DNA of 64,000 nt from an uncultured Roseobacter sp. (GTDB lineage Bacteria; Pseudomonadota; Alphaproteobacteria; Rhodobacterales; Rhodobacteraceae): assembly GCF_947499265.1 (NCBI RefSeq), contig NZ_CANMNK010000001.1:395001-459000 (forward strand), written 5' to 3'. Shown one piece after another: positions 1-9,573 of this stretch. Below the pieces are notes generated by a model. That model was given only the letters and a program-made list of their open reading frames with translations. It was not told the DNA's origin and ran no database searches. A program made the translations under genes and the position numbers. Numbering within the stretch: position 1 is the first letter of the stretch; each line of letters begins with the position of its first letter.

Positions 1-1
1 A

Positions 2-1465
2 GAGGCGATTGCCGCAGGCACAAAGGGAGCAGACCCCGGGGAGCTTTGGCAGAAGAAAGCGGGTCAGAAAGCGCGGGACGTCATGCAAAACCTGGCCGAC
101 CACGCCGGGTTCGGCACGAGTATGAGCGCCTCCGATTACAATGATCTTGTTGGCGCGCTCTTGTCCGGCGAGGAGATCCGGGACCGGGACGCGCCACATC
201 CCAACATCATGATCTGGGGCACGCTGGAAGCGCGGGTGCAGGGGGCCGATCTGGTCATTCTGGCCGGTCTCAATGACGGCACCTGGCCCGAAGCACCACC
301 GCCTGATCCCTGGCTGAACCGGGCGCTGCGCCATCAAGCGGGGCTGTTGTTGCCCGAACGACGTATCGGGCTGTCGGCACATGACTACCAGCAGGCCATC
401 GGTGCTCAGGAGGTTTGGCTCACCCGCTCGATCCGCTCCGACGATGCCGAAACGGTCGCCTCGCGCTGGGTGAACCGGCTGCGCAATCTGCTCGATGGAT
501 TGCGGGATCAGGACGGTCCGCAAGCGCTGGCGGATATGTTGGCGCGGGGTGATGCGTGGTTGGCGCGCGTGCTTGCCTTCGAGCAAGTGGACAGGACTGA
601 CCCGGCCCCACGGCCATCGCCACGCCCTCCCGTGGCCGCACGCCCGCGGGCCCTCTCCGTGACCGAAATCAAACGCCTGATCCGCGATCCTTACGCGATT
701 TACGCCAAACATGTGCTGAAACTGACCCGCCTTGGCCCGCTTGTGCAAAGCCCTGATGCGCTGATGCGCGGGACGGTGGCCCATGACATCATGGAGCGGT
801 ACATCAAGGATACGTTGTCTGATCCATCGCTGCTGACGGCGGCTCACCTGAAGCATGTGGCGCGGCAGGTGATGGCCGAAGAGGTCCCATGGCCCGCAGC
901 CCGGGCGATGTGGCTGGCACGCATCGACAAGATCGCAGACTGGTTTGCCGCGCGCGAGGGCGCGCGCCGCGCCTACTCCGCACCGGTCGCATTTGAAGGG
1001 CAGGCAAAGGGGGAGCTGACCTGGCCGGACCTCGGGTTCACGCTCACGGCGCGCGCCGACCGCATCGACCGGACAGACGCCGGTGACGTCGTGATCTACG
1101 ACTACAAAACGGGGAAACCGCCCACAGCCAGACAGCAGGCGACATTCGACAAACAGCTCCTAATCGAGGCCGCGATGGTCGAAGAAGGCGCATTTGAAAC
1201 CCTTGGCATTTGCCACACCGCAATGGCCATTTTCATCGGGTTAGGCTCACATCCTGATGAGGTTGCCGCCCCGTTGGACGAGGAGCCGCCCCGGGAAATC
1301 CTGACCAATCTCCGCGCGCTGATCGAGGCATATCTCTCCCCCGGTCAGGGATTCACCGCGCGGCGCATGATGCAGGAAGACAAGATCGCCGGCGACTATG
1401 ATCTGCTAGCCCGGTTTGGCGAGTGGGATGCCACGGATGATCCTGTGCCCGAGGATCTGACATGA
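2..1465 (+). CDS. addB: AddB, double-strand break repair nuclease/helicase subunit (3' part only)
   Basis: This is the C-terminal part (487 residues visible) of AddB, the partner of AddA in the AddAB helicase-nuclease that resects double-strand breaks for RecA loading. The open frame continues past the left edge, so the true start and the helicase-like half are missing. The C-terminal PD-(D/E)XK nuclease motif is clear near visible residues 362-371 (VVIYDYKTGK), where D and K are catalytic by family knowledge. Only one cysteine is visible, so the four-cysteine iron-sulfur clasp of Bacillus AddB is not evident here. The gene ends in an ATGA overlap with addA, which implies translational coupling. 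Confidence 0.93.
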   Translation, partial: EAIAAGTKGADPGELWQKKAGQKARDVMQNLADHAGFGTSMSASDYNDLVGALLSGEEIRDRDAPHPNIMIWGTLEARVQGADLVILAGLNDGTWPEAPPPDPWLNRALRHQAGLLLPERRIGLSAHDYQQAIGAQEVWLTRSIRSDDAETVASRWVNRLRNLLDGLRDQDGPQALADMLARGDAWLARVLAFEQVDRTDPAPRPSPRPPVAARPRALSVTEIKRLIRDPYAIYAKHVLKLTRLGPLVQSPDALMRGTVAHDIMERYIKDTLSDPSLLTAAHLKHVARQVMAEEVPWPAARAMWLARIDKIADWFAAREGARRAYSAPVAFEGQAKGELTWPDLGFTLTARADRIDRTDAGDVVIYDYKTGKPPTARQQATFDKQLLIEAAMVEEGAFETLGICHTAMAIFIGLGSHPDEVAAPLDEEPPREILTNLRALIEAYLSPGQGFTARRMMQEDKIAGDYDLLARFGEWDATDDPVPEDLT

Positions 1466-4400
1466 CGCGCCGCGATGAGGCCACCGAAGCACAGGTGCGC
1501 GCAGCGCGCCCCGACGCTTCCACCTGGTTGGCGGCAAATGCCGGATCCGGCAAGACGCGGGTGCTCACAGATCGGGTCGCGCGGTTGCTGCTGGGCGGGG
1601 CTCAACCCCAGCAGCGAGTTCAACCACAGCACATCCTCTGCCTGACCTATACCAAAGCTGCCGCGTCAGAAATGCAGAACCGCCTGTTCAAACGGCTTGG
1701 CGCCTGGGCAATGCTGGAGGACGCCGCGTTGCATGCCTCATTGCGCACCTTGGGCGTCGAGGGGCAGATTGGCCCCGAAAGGCTGCGCGACGCCCGTACG
1801 CTTTTCGCCCGTGCGATCGAAACGCCCGGCGGGTTGAAGATCCAAACCATCCACTCCTTCTGCGCCTCGCTGCTGCGTCGGTTTCCGCTGGAGGCCCAGG
1901 TCAGCCCGCAATTCACCGAGATCGAGGACCGCGCCGCCGATCTGCTGCGGGCGGAGATTGTCGATCTGATGGCGGATGGGCCGGAGGCCGCCCTCGTGGA
2001 CGGGATCGCGCGTCATTACACCGGGGAGGATTTCAGCAAACTGACCCGCGCCATCATCGGGCACCGCGAGGCACTGGCCCGCCCCCTGACATGGCCGAAG
2101 ATCTTGGGGCTGTTTGATCGACCTGCCGACCTGTCCGAAGAGGCAATTTCCAGTTCGGTCTTTCTGGGCGGCGAGGCGGAGCTGATCGCCGACATCCTGC
2201 CTGCCATGCGCGAAAAGGGTGGGAATGACGCCAAGGCCGCTGAAAAACTGGCGCAGATTGGCGCGTTAACCTATGATGCCTTGGCGAAGCTGGAGAGCGT
2301 CTTCCTCACAGGCGCCAGCGCTAAGTCGCCGTTTTCGGCAAAACTGGGGAGCTTTCCCACCAAGCCAACGCAGGCCGTTCTGGGCGACCGAATGCCCGCG
2401 CTTGACGCGTTTATGGAACGGGTCGAGGCCGCCCGCGAGCCCAGGCTTGCCCTCGCAGCGGCACGAAAAACCAAAGCGCTGCAAGACTTCGCCGCGCGCT
2501 TCATCGCCCGTTACGAAGAACAAAAACTGCTGCGCGGATGGCTCGATTTCGACGATCTGATCTTCAAGGCGCGCGACCTGCTGAACGATCCCGCCGTGGC
2601 CGCATGGGTCCTATTCCGCATTGATGGCGGCATTGATCACATCCTCGTCGATGAAGCGCAGGATACCAGCCCAGCGCAATGGGATGTCATCCGCAAACTG
2701 GCCGCAGAGTTTTCCAGCGGTGAGGGCGCGCGCAAGGACGTGGCGCGCACCTTGTTCGTCGTGGGCGACAAGAAACAGTCGATCTATTCCTTTCAAGGCG
2801 CGGACCCCAGAGAATTCGACCGGATGGAGGCCGAGTTCAAATCCAAACTGCAGGCCGCCGAGCACGAATTTCAGAGCCTGACATTGGCCTATTCCTTCAG
2901 ATCCTCCAACGCCATTCTGAATATCGTCGACGCGGCATTTGATCATCAGACGGAGGCGGGGTTCAGCGACGACGCCAAACATATCCCCTTCAAGGGGGAA
3001 ATGCCCGGTCGGGTCGATATCTGGCCGGTGATCGAAAGACAGCCAGTGGGCGATGACCGGCTCTGGTATGACCCGCTGGACCGGCGGGGCGAGCATCACC
3101 ACGCCGTGCTGCTGGCGCGGCAAATCGCCAGCCAGATCAAACAGATGATCGACAGCAAACAGACCATTCCAATGGATGTGCCGGGCCGCGACGAGCAGGC
3201 GAAACGACCCGTGACGCCGGGAGATTTTCTGATCCTGGTGCAGCGCCGTTCAGAGCTTTTTGCCGAGATCATTCGCGCATGCAAGATGCACGATCTGCCG
3301 ATTGCCGGGGCCGACAGGCTCAAGGTCGGTGGTGAATTGGCCGTGCGGGATCTGGCGGCGCTTTTATCCTTTCTCGCCGTTGCCGAAGACAGCCTGTCGC
3401 TTGCCACGGCGCTAAGATCGCCATTGTTCGGATGGTCGGAGCAAGAGCTGTTCAGCCTGGCGCACGGACGCAGCGAAGAGCACCTGTGGCAGACGCTGCG
3501 CAACCGCGTCGATGATTATCCCGAAACGCTGGCTGTTTTAAACGATCTGCGTGCCAATGTTGATTTCCTGCGGCCCTACGATCTGATCGAACGGATTTTG
3601 ACGCGGCATCAGGGACGGCGGCGCTTGCTGTCCCGTTTGGGCACCGAAGCCGAAGACGGGATCAACGCGCTGCTGTCCCAGGCACTGTCCTACGAACGCA
3701 ACGCGGTGCCCAGCCTGACCGGTTTTCTGGTCTGGATGGAAACCGATGATCTGGAAATCAAACGCCAGATCGACAGCGCCTCGGACCAAATCCGTGTCAT
3801 GACAGTGCATGGCGCAAAGGGCCTGGAAGCCCCCATTGTGATCCTGCCCGATACGGGCAAGCGCGACGTCCAGATCAAGGACGATATCATTAAACTCGAT
3901 GGTCACGCGACTTGGAAAACCAACGCCGCCGAGATGCCGCGCGCCATGGCCGAGAGTGTCGATACGTTGAAAACGTCTCAGATCGAGGAACGTCTGAGGC
4001 TGCTATATGTGGCTCTAACACGGGCAGAAAAGTGGTTGATCATCGCGGCAGGCGGCGAGCTTTCGAGAAAGAACGACAGCTGGTACCAGATCGTTGACGC
4101 CGCATTGGACCGAACAGGCGCGGCGGAGGTGTCCTTTCAAGGGTTGGAGATCAAGCGGCACGCGCATGCGGATTGGGATGGGTTGCCCGATGCACAAACA
4201 CCCGAGATCACAGCGCCCCGCGCAACACTCGATCCGCTGTTCGGACGTGCGGCCCCCGAACATCCGGCGCTGGTTGAAATTCTCTCCCCCTCCGATCTTG
4301 GCGGTGCCAAGGCCCTGGCAGGTGAACAGGGTCAGGACGAGGAAACCGCCAAGGCCTACGGGAACATGGTCCACCTTTATCTTGAGCACCTGGCCCGCGT

Positions 4401-4857
4401 GGACAAATCAGATTGGTCAGTTGTCGCCGAAAATCTTTCAACCGGGAATGTGATGGAAAGCCAAGCCCTTGCCGAGGCTCAAACGGTGCTGGAGACACCA
4501 GCGCTGCGCGATCTCTTTGAGCAAAGCACCTTGGCCGAAGTTCCGGTTTCTGCGGCATTTGGCACCGCACGCATCCATGGCGTGATCGACCGTCTCATCA
4601 TTACGGGTGACCGGGTGCTGGCCGTGGATTTCAAAACAAACAGGATCGTGCCGGAGACTGCGGAAACCTGTCCTTCCGGACTTTTGCGACAGATGGGCGC
4701 CTACGCCCATGCGCTTGCTCAGATTTTCCCAGACAAGCGGATTGAGACGGCTATTTTATGGACAAGAACCTGCACGCTGATGCATTTGCCGCACGAAATC
4801 GTGACGGGAGCGTTACAAAGCACGCAACATCTTGACGACCGCGAGGTGGCTACATAG
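1462..4857 (+). CDS. addA: AddA, double-strand break repair helicase-nuclease
   Basis: A 1131-residue UvrD-like superfamily 1 helicase with a C-terminal nuclease, working with AddB on DNA ends. The Walker A motif (NAGSGKT) is at residues 26-32, the Walker B/DEAQ box (ILVDEAQD) near 394-402, the late helicase motifs (VMTVHGAKGLE; RLLYVALTRA) in the middle, and the RecB-type nuclease motif (VLAVDFKTNR) near 1053-1062. Length and order match alphaproteobacterial AddA. The start overlaps addB by 4 nt (ATGA), and trxA follows after 36 nt. An addB-addA-trxA order is common in this group, so the assignment is firm. Confidence 0.96.
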   Translation: MTRRDEATEAQVRAARPDASTWLAANAGSGKTRVLTDRVARLLLGGAQPQQRVQPQHILCLTYTKAAASEMQNRLFKRLGAWAMLEDAALHASLRTLGVEGQIGPERLRDARTLFARAIETPGGLKIQTIHSFCASLLRRFPLEAQVSPQFTEIEDRAADLLRAEIVDLMADGPEAALVDGIARHYTGEDFSKLTRAIIGHREALARPLTWPKILGLFDRPADLSEEAISSSVFLGGEAELIADILPAMREKGGNDAKAAEKLAQIGALTYDALAKLESVFLTGASAKSPFSAKLGSFPTKPTQAVLGDRMPALDAFMERVEAAREPRLALAAARKTKALQDFAARFIARYEEQKLLRGWLDFDDLIFKARDLLNDPAVAAWVLFRIDGGIDHILVDEAQDTSPAQWDVIRKLAAEFSSGEGARKDVARTLFVVGDKKQSIYSFQGADPREFDRMEAEFKSKLQAAEHEFQSLTLAYSFRSSNAILNIVDAAFDHQTEAGFSDDAKHIPFKGEMPGRVDIWPVIERQPVGDDRLWYDPLDRRGEHHHAVLLARQIASQIKQMIDSKQTIPMDVPGRDEQAKRPVTPGDFLILVQRRSELFAEIIRACKMHDLPIAGADRLKVGGELAVRDLAALLSFLAVAEDSLSLATALRSPLFGWSEQELFSLAHGRSEEHLWQTLRNRVDDYPETLAVLNDLRANVDFLRPYDLIERILTRHQGRRRLLSRLGTEAEDGINALLSQALSYERNAVPSLTGFLVWMETDDLEIKRQIDSASDQIRVMTVHGAKGLEAPIVILPDTGKRDVQIKDDIIKLDGHATWKTNAAEMPRAMAESVDTLKTSQIEERLRLLYVALTRAEKWLIIAAGGELSRKNDSWYQIVDAALDRTGAAEVSFQGLEIKRHAHADWDGLPDAQTPEITAPRATLDPLFGRAAPEHPALVEILSPSDLGGAKALAGEQGQDEETAKAYGNMVHLYLEHLARVDKSDWSVVAENLSTGNVMESQALAEAQTVLETPALRDLFEQSTLAEVPVSAAFGTARIHGVIDRLIITGDRVLAVDFKTNRIVPETAETCPSGLLRQMGAYAHALAQIFPDKRIETAILWTRTCTLMHLPHEIVTGALQSTQHLDDREVAT

Positions 4858-4893
4858 GTTCACCCTCCAAGCATAGCCTGTCAGGAGAGCACG

Positions 4894-5214
4894 ATGGCCA
4901 CCCTTGCTGTAACGGATGAAACTTTCGATGCCGAAGTGAAGAATTCAGATATCCCCGTTGTGGTGGATTTCTGGGCGGAGTGGTGTGGCCCCTGTAAGCA
5001 GATCGGCCCGTCGCTTGAGGAACTGTCCACCGAGATGGATGGCAAGGTGAAGATCGTCAAAGTCAACGTCGACGAGAACCCGAACTCGCCCTCGCAAATG
5101 GGGGTGCGCGGTATTCCTGCCCTGTTCATCTTCAAGGACGGTCAGGTCGTGTCCAACATGGCAGGAGCAAAACCAAAAGCCGCCTTGCAAAGCTGGATCG
5201 AGGAATCGATCTAA
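4894..5214 (+). CDS. trxA: Thioredoxin
   Basis: A 106-residue cytosolic thioredoxin that reduces protein disulfides with electrons from thioredoxin reductase. The active site WCGPC spans residues 30-34, preceded by the typical VVVDFWAEW strand. The cis-proline segment (GIPALF) lies near residue 75. Length is standard and there is no signal peptide. The start has a good ribosome-binding site (AGGAG about 7 nt upstream) and lies 36 nt after addA, so it may be co-transcribed while also having its own promoter. A hairpin after the stop probably ends the unit. Confidence 0.97.
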   Translation: MATLAVTDETFDAEVKNSDIPVVVDFWAEWCGPCKQIGPSLEELSTEMDGKVKIVKVNVDENPNSPSQMGVRGIPALFIFKDGQVVSNMAGAKPKAALQSWIEESI

Positions 5215-5238
5215 GCGCAATCGGCGCAAGAATTTCGC

Positions 5239-5270
5239 AAGGGCGTTCCATCGGGGCGCCCTTTGTCGTT
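5239..5270 (+). terminator. Probable intrinsic terminator after trxA
   Basis: AAGGGCG (5239-5245) can pair with CGCCCTT (5257-5263) across an 11-nt loop, followed by a short, broken T tract (TTTGTCGTTT). It lies 24 nt past the trxA stop. The weak T run makes it a modest terminator. Confidence 0.5.
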
Positions 5271-5315
5271 TGGCACCTATCCCGCGCAGCCCCGGGGCCT
5301 GACATATCGCGCGCC

Positions 5316-5344
5316 CTTGTACCCCCCAAAAGCCCACGCCATAT
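5316..5344 (+). promoter_or_regulatory. Sigma32 (RpoH)-like heat-shock promoter of hslV
   Basis: CTTGTAC (5316-5322), a 14-nt spacer, then CGCCATAT (5337-5344) resembles the RpoH consensus CTTGAAA-N13/14-CCCCATNT: the CTTG core is intact and the -10 differs at one specified base. It lies 26 nt upstream of the hslV start, which fits a short leader. hslVU is a classical heat-shock operon, so position and function agree. Confidence 0.6.
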
Positions 5345-5370
5345 AGAGCAGCACGAAGAAGGAGGCCAAA

Positions 5371-5928
5371 ATGGCACGAGAAGAGTTCCCCGGCTGGCAC
5401 GGCACAACGATCATTGGCGTGAAAAAGGCGGGTGAGGTTGTGATCGCAGGCGATGGCCAGGTCTCCCTGGGGCAGACCGTGATCAAGGGCACCGCGCGCA
5501 AGGTGCGCCGCCTGAGCCCTGGCGGTTTTGATGTGGTGGCCGGGTTTGCCGGATCGACGGCGGATGCCTTCACCCTGCTGGAACGTCTGGAAACCAAGCT
5601 CGAAGCGACACCGGGCCAGCTGGCCCGCGCGAGTGTGGAGCTGGCCAAGGACTGGCGCACCGACAAATATCTGCAAAAGCTGGAGGCGATGTTGATCGTT
5701 TCCGACGGCGCCGACATCTTCGTGATCACCGGCGCGGGCGACGTGCTGGAACCGGAACATGACGTCGCCGCCATCGGGTCGGGCGGCAACTATGCGCTGG
5801 CCGCCGCGCGCGGGTTGATGGACAGCGACCGATCCGCCGAAGATGTGGCCCGTGATGCGATGGCGATTGCAGCCGACATCTGTGTCTACACCAACGGTAA
5901 TCTGACGGTAGAAAAGATCACCGCATGA
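5371..5928 (+). CDS. hslV: ATP-dependent protease peptidase subunit HslV (ClpQ)
   Basis: A 185-residue proteasome-like N-terminal-nucleophile hydrolase, the peptidase core of the HslUV protease. The catalytic threonine must be N-terminal; here TTIIGV begins at residue 12, so an 11-residue propeptide (through ...GWHG) has to be removed, unlike E. coli HslV, which loses only Met. [10 protein letters not shown] and the GSGGNYA segment are family hallmarks. A very strong ribosome-binding site (GAAGGAGG) supports this start. The stop overlaps the next gene by 4 nt (ATGA). The partner hslU follows one gene later. Confidence 0.96.
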   Translation: MAREEFPGWHGTTIIGVKKAGEVVIAGDGQVSLGQTVIKGTARKVRRLSPGGFDVVAGFAGSTADAFTLLERLETKLEATPGQLARASVELAKDWRTDKYLQKLEAMLIVSDGADIFVITGAGDVLEPEHDVAAIGSGGNYALAAARGLMDSDRSAEDVARDAMAIAADICVYTNGNLTVEKITA

Positions 5929-7001
5929 TTGATCAGGACGATCTTAGGGCCTCTGTCAGCGCCGGGATCGTGACGGAGGCGCAGGCCGCGGCGCTGATGA
6001 GCCTTGCGCATAGCCGCAGCGGTGCACGCGAAAATCTCGCACCTGGCGATGAACCCTTCGAGCTCTTCCGCGGCTTCAACGAAATTTTCATCGTGGTTGG
6101 CATGGTCATTCTGGCCGTGGGGTGGGTGGGTGTCGTGACCTTTGGCATGACCACCGACCCGTTGAGCATCCGCAACACGCTGATCTATTCCGGGGGCGCG
6201 GCTGCCGTTGCCCTTTGGATGATGTCGGAATACTTCATCCGCCGCCGCCGCATGGTCGCGCCTGCCATTGCGCTATCAATCATGTTTGCCATCAATGCAG
6301 CCTATGGGTTTGCCGGGGCCTTTGCCGAGATTTTCATGATCGCGCAGGGCGATAACAGCAGCCTGCCCATACCCTTCGCACTCGCGACCGTGGCTCTTTT
6401 CATCTATTGGTTCCGCTTCCGCGTGCCTTTCGCGCTAGCGCTGATCGCCGTTGCAGCCTTCGGCGTGGCCATCCTCATTGCGGGCAATAGCAGCGGATCA
6501 CCCTCCTCGACCGAGGAGCTGTTTCTGCTGTCGGCAGGCGGTCCCTTTGCCTGGATCACACTGGCGCTGGGCATCGTGGTCTTTGCTGTGGCCATGACGT
6601 TTGACATGTCCGACCCGCATCGCGTGACCCGCCGGGCCGCCAATGGGTTCTGGCTGCATGTCGTGGCCGCGCCCGCACTGGTGAACACCATCGCGCTGAC
6701 CCTGCTGGACCGCGATGAAAGCTGGTCCAATGGCATGCTGGTCGCCGTGCTCACGCTTTTCGCCCTGGTCGCCATCATCATTGACCGCCGCTCCTTCCTG
6801 ATCGCCGCCATCGGCTACACTGTGATCCTGACCGCCACGATTTTCGAAGGAAATGGTGCCGTATTCACCGTGTTTTTCCTGGGGATCGTTTTACTGTTTC
6901 TCGGTGCGCGCTGGGAGCCGATCCGCGCCCGCCTTCTGGCACTGCTGCCCGGGTTTGTCCCGCTGCATAAATTGCCACCCTCTCATGTGACAAAGGCTTA
7001 A
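5925..7001 (+). CDS. Polytopic membrane protein of unknown function between hslV and hslU
   Basis: A 358-residue protein with about 55 soluble N-terminal residues followed by roughly ten hydrophobic segments (for example near residues 45-65, 75-95, 105-125, 135-150, 160-180, 195-215, 265-285 and 295-330). It resembles the DUF2157-type membrane proteins, but no catalytic motif is visible and I assign no function. It starts in an ATGA overlap with hslV and ends 2 nt before hslU, so it must be translated as part of the protease operon. Base composition matches its neighbours, giving no sign of recent insertion. A role in membrane-linked heat stress is only a guess. Confidence 0.85.
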   Translation: MIDQDDLRASVSAGIVTEAQAAALMSLAHSRSGARENLAPGDEPFELFRGFNEIFIVVGMVILAVGWVGVVTFGMTTDPLSIRNTLIYSGGAAAVALWMMSEYFIRRRRMVAPAIALSIMFAINAAYGFAGAFAEIFMIAQGDNSSLPIPFALATVALFIYWFRFRVPFALALIAVAAFGVAILIAGNSSGSPSSTEELFLLSAGGPFAWITLALGIVVFAVAMTFDMSDPHRVTRRAANGFWLHVVAAPALVNTIALTLLDRDESWSNGMLVAVLTLFALVAIIIDRRSFLIAAIGYTVILTATIFEGNGAVFTVFFLGIVLLFLGARWEPIRARLLALLPGFVPLHKLPPSHVTKA

Positions 7002-7003
7002 GA

Positions 7004-8308
7004 ATGACAGACCTCACGCCTCGCGAGATTGTCTCCGAACTGGACCGTTTCATCATTGGTCAAAAGGACGCGAAACGCGCTGTTGCCGTCGCCCTGCGCA
7101 ACCGCTGGCGCCGCAAACAGCTGAGCGATGATCTGCGGGATGAAGTGTACCCCAAGAACATCCTGATGATCGGCCCCACCGGCGTTGGCAAGACCGAGAT
7201 CAGCCGCCGTCTGGCCAAACTCGCGCGCGCGCCCTTTCTGAAGGTTGAGGCGACGAAATTCACCGAAGTCGGTTATGTCGGCCGCGACGTGGAGCAGATC
7301 ATTCGCGATTTGGTCGACAGCGCGATCCTGATGACCCGCGAGCATATGCGTGAAGACGTGAAAGCCAATGCGCGCCACGCGGCAGAAGAACGGGTGATTG
7401 ACGCCATCGCTGGCGAGGATGCCCGCGAAGGCACCCGCGAGATGTTCCGCAAGAAGCTAAAGGCGGGTGAGTTGGATCAGGAAATGATTGACCTTGAGCT
7501 CGCCGATACCTCCAATCCCTTTCCGATGATGGACATTCCCGGTCAGCAGGGCGGCATGGGCATGCTCAACCTTGGCGATATTTTCGGCAAGGCCATGGGC
7601 GGGCGCACCACCCGCAAACGGCTGTCAGTGGCGGAAAGCTATGACGTGCTGGTCAGCGAAGAAGCCGACAAACTGCTGGACGACGAGATCGTCAACAAGG
7701 CCGCCATCGAGGCGGTGGAGCAGAACGGCATTGTGTTTCTGGATGAGATCGACAAGGTCTGCGCCCGCTCCGACGCGCGGGGCGGCGATGTCAGCCGAGA
7801 AGGGGTGCAGCGCGACCTGCTGCCCCTGATCGAAGGCACCACCGTCAGCACCAAACACGGGCCCGTGAAGACCGACCACGTGCTCTTCATCGCATCGGGT
7901 GCGTTCCACATTGCCAAACCCTCGGATCTCTTGCCCGAATTGCAAGGGCGACTGCCGATCCGGGTGGAACTGCGCGCCCTTACAGAAGAAGATTTCGTGC
8001 GCATCCTGACCGAAACCGATAACGCGCTGACCCTGCAATACACCGCGCTGATGGGCACGGAGCAGGTCACGGTCAGTTTCGAGCCCGAAGGGATCGCAGC
8101 CCTGGCCAAGATCGCGGCAGATGTGAACCAATCCGTCGAAAACATCGGCGCCCGGCGGCTTTATACGGTGATGGAACGGGTGTTCGAGGAACTCTCCTTC
8201 AACGCGCCCGATCAGGCCGGGGATGAAGTTGTGGTCGACGCCGCATTTGTCGAGAAAAACCTTGGCGAGCTGACCCGCTCCACAGACATCAGCCGCTACG
8301 TGCTTTAA
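7004..8308 (+). CDS. hslU: ATP-dependent protease ATPase subunit HslU (ClpY)
   Basis: A 434-residue AAA+ unfoldase that feeds substrates to HslV. Walker A (GPTGVGKTE) is at residues 57-65, Walker B (IVFLDEIDK) around 244-252, and GYVGRDVE is the family pore motif. The intermediate I-domain lies between residues about 110 and 240, and sensor-2 ([12 protein letters not shown]) is near the C terminus. The protein ends in SRYVL, resembling the C-terminal tail that docks into HslV. It begins 2 nt after the unknown membrane gene, so all three genes form one operon. Confidence 0.97.
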   Translation: MTDLTPREIVSELDRFIIGQKDAKRAVAVALRNRWRRKQLSDDLRDEVYPKNILMIGPTGVGKTEISRRLAKLARAPFLKVEATKFTEVGYVGRDVEQIIRDLVDSAILMTREHMREDVKANARHAAEERVIDAIAGEDAREGTREMFRKKLKAGELDQEMIDLELADTSNPFPMMDIPGQQGGMGMLNLGDIFGKAMGGRTTRKRLSVAESYDVLVSEEADKLLDDEIVNKAAIEAVEQNGIVFLDEIDKVCARSDARGGDVSREGVQRDLLPLIEGTTVSTKHGPVKTDHVLFIASGAFHIAKPSDLLPELQGRLPIRVELRALTEEDFVRILTETDNALTLQYTALMGTEQVTVSFEPEGIAALAKIAADVNQSVENIGARRLYTVMERVFEELSFNAPDQAGDEVVVDAAFVEKNLGELTRSTDISRYVL

Positions 8309-8346
8309 GGCTTCCCATCGACGCGCGGGCCTGCGACACCGGGCGC

Positions 8347-9573
8347 ATGGGCTACCTGCGCTTTCTCGTTGAAAACAAACTGTTCCTGCTGGCCGGGTTC
8401 CTGCTGTGTTTCACGTCGTCTTTTGGGCAGACCTATTTCATTTCGCTCTTTGCGGGCGAGATTAAACAGGCGTTTGCACTGACGGATGGCGATTGGGGCG
8501 CCATCTATACCATCGGGACAACCCTCTCAGCTCTGACGATGATCTGGGTGGGGGCGCTGACCGACAGGTTTCGCGTGCGACAGCTGTCGCTCGTGGTGAT
8601 GATCCTGCTGGCGATGGCCTGTGCTGCGATGGCCCTCGTGTCCAGCGCGGTGCTGCTGGTGATGGTCATCTATGCCCTGCGGCTGATGGGTCAGGGGATG
8701 ATGTCGCAATTGGGCGCGGTTGCCATGTCGCGGTGGTTTGTGGCGGCGCGGGGGCGGGCCATCTCGCTCGCGTCAATGGGGTTTTCGGCGGGCCAGGCCC
8801 TGCTGCCCATCATCTTTGTCACGCTGCTGGTGGTTTTCGACTGGCGCGCCCTGTGGTGGATCGCGGCGCTATGCGTTGTGGCCGCCATTCCGATCATGCA
8901 GATGCTGTTGCGCCAGGAACGCACGCCCCAGTCGATGACAGAGACTTCGCAGAGCCTTGGCATGGGAGGCAAACACTGGACACGCGCAGCTCTTCTCCAG
9001 CATCCGCTTTTCTACATGATGGTGCCGCTGGTGCTGGGGCCATCGGCCTGGGGGACCGCCCTGTTTTTCCAGCAGGTGCACCTGACAGAGGTCAAAGGCT
9101 GGAGCCTGATGTCCTTTGTCGCGCTGATGCCGATTTACACGGCGGCCACCGTGATTTGCACCTTCATCACCGGCTGGGCGGTAGATCGCATCGGCGTGAA
9201 GTGGATCGTCCCGTTCCAGATGCTGCCCTTTGGCCTGTCTTTCCTGGTGCTGGCTTTTGCCGATACGATTCTGATGGCCGGTGTTGGCCTCGTGATCTTC
9301 GGGATCGGACAGGGCATGCAGGGCACCGCCACCACCGCATTCTGGGCCGTATTTTACGGGACGCGGCACTTGGGCGCGATCAAGGCGGCAGCTGCGGCAC
9401 TGATGGTCTTTGGATCCGCCATCGGGCCGGGGATCACCGGGGCGCTCATCGATCTCGGGATCAGTTTTCCAGAGCAGATGATCCCCATTGCCGCGTTTTA
9501 TCTTATCGGCGCGGTGCTTGCCGGGCTGGGGATCCTGCGGTACCAGCGCGATCTGCCTAGCGCCGCCGCCTGA
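8347..9573 (+). CDS. Major facilitator superfamily transporter
   Basis: A 408-residue integral membrane protein with about twelve hydrophobic helices in two halves and a central cytoplasmic loop near residues 195-215. The loop 2-3 signature appears as GALTDRFRVRQ near residues 71-81 and a second copy as GWAVDRIGVKW in the C half. No substrate-specific motif is recognisable, so the substrate is unknown. It follows hslU by 38 nt without a strong ribosome-binding site and could be the tail of that operon. Its 3' end overlaps the convergent smr gene by 17 nt. Confidence 0.88.
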   Translation: MGYLRFLVENKLFLLAGFLLCFTSSFGQTYFISLFAGEIKQAFALTDGDWGAIYTIGTTLSALTMIWVGALTDRFRVRQLSLVVMILLAMACAAMALVSSAVLLVMVIYALRLMGQGMMSQLGAVAMSRWFVAARGRAISLASMGFSAGQALLPIIFVTLLVVFDWRALWWIAALCVVAAIPIMQMLLRQERTPQSMTETSQSLGMGGKHWTRAALLQHPLFYMMVPLVLGPSAWGTALFFQQVHLTEVKGWSLMSFVALMPIYTAATVICTFITGWAVDRIGVKWIVPFQMLPFGLSFLVLAFADTILMAGVGLVIFGIGQGMQGTATTAFWAVFYGTRHLGAIKAAAAALMVFGSAIGPGITGALIDLGISFPEQMIPIAAFYLIGAVLAGLGILRYQRDLPSAAA

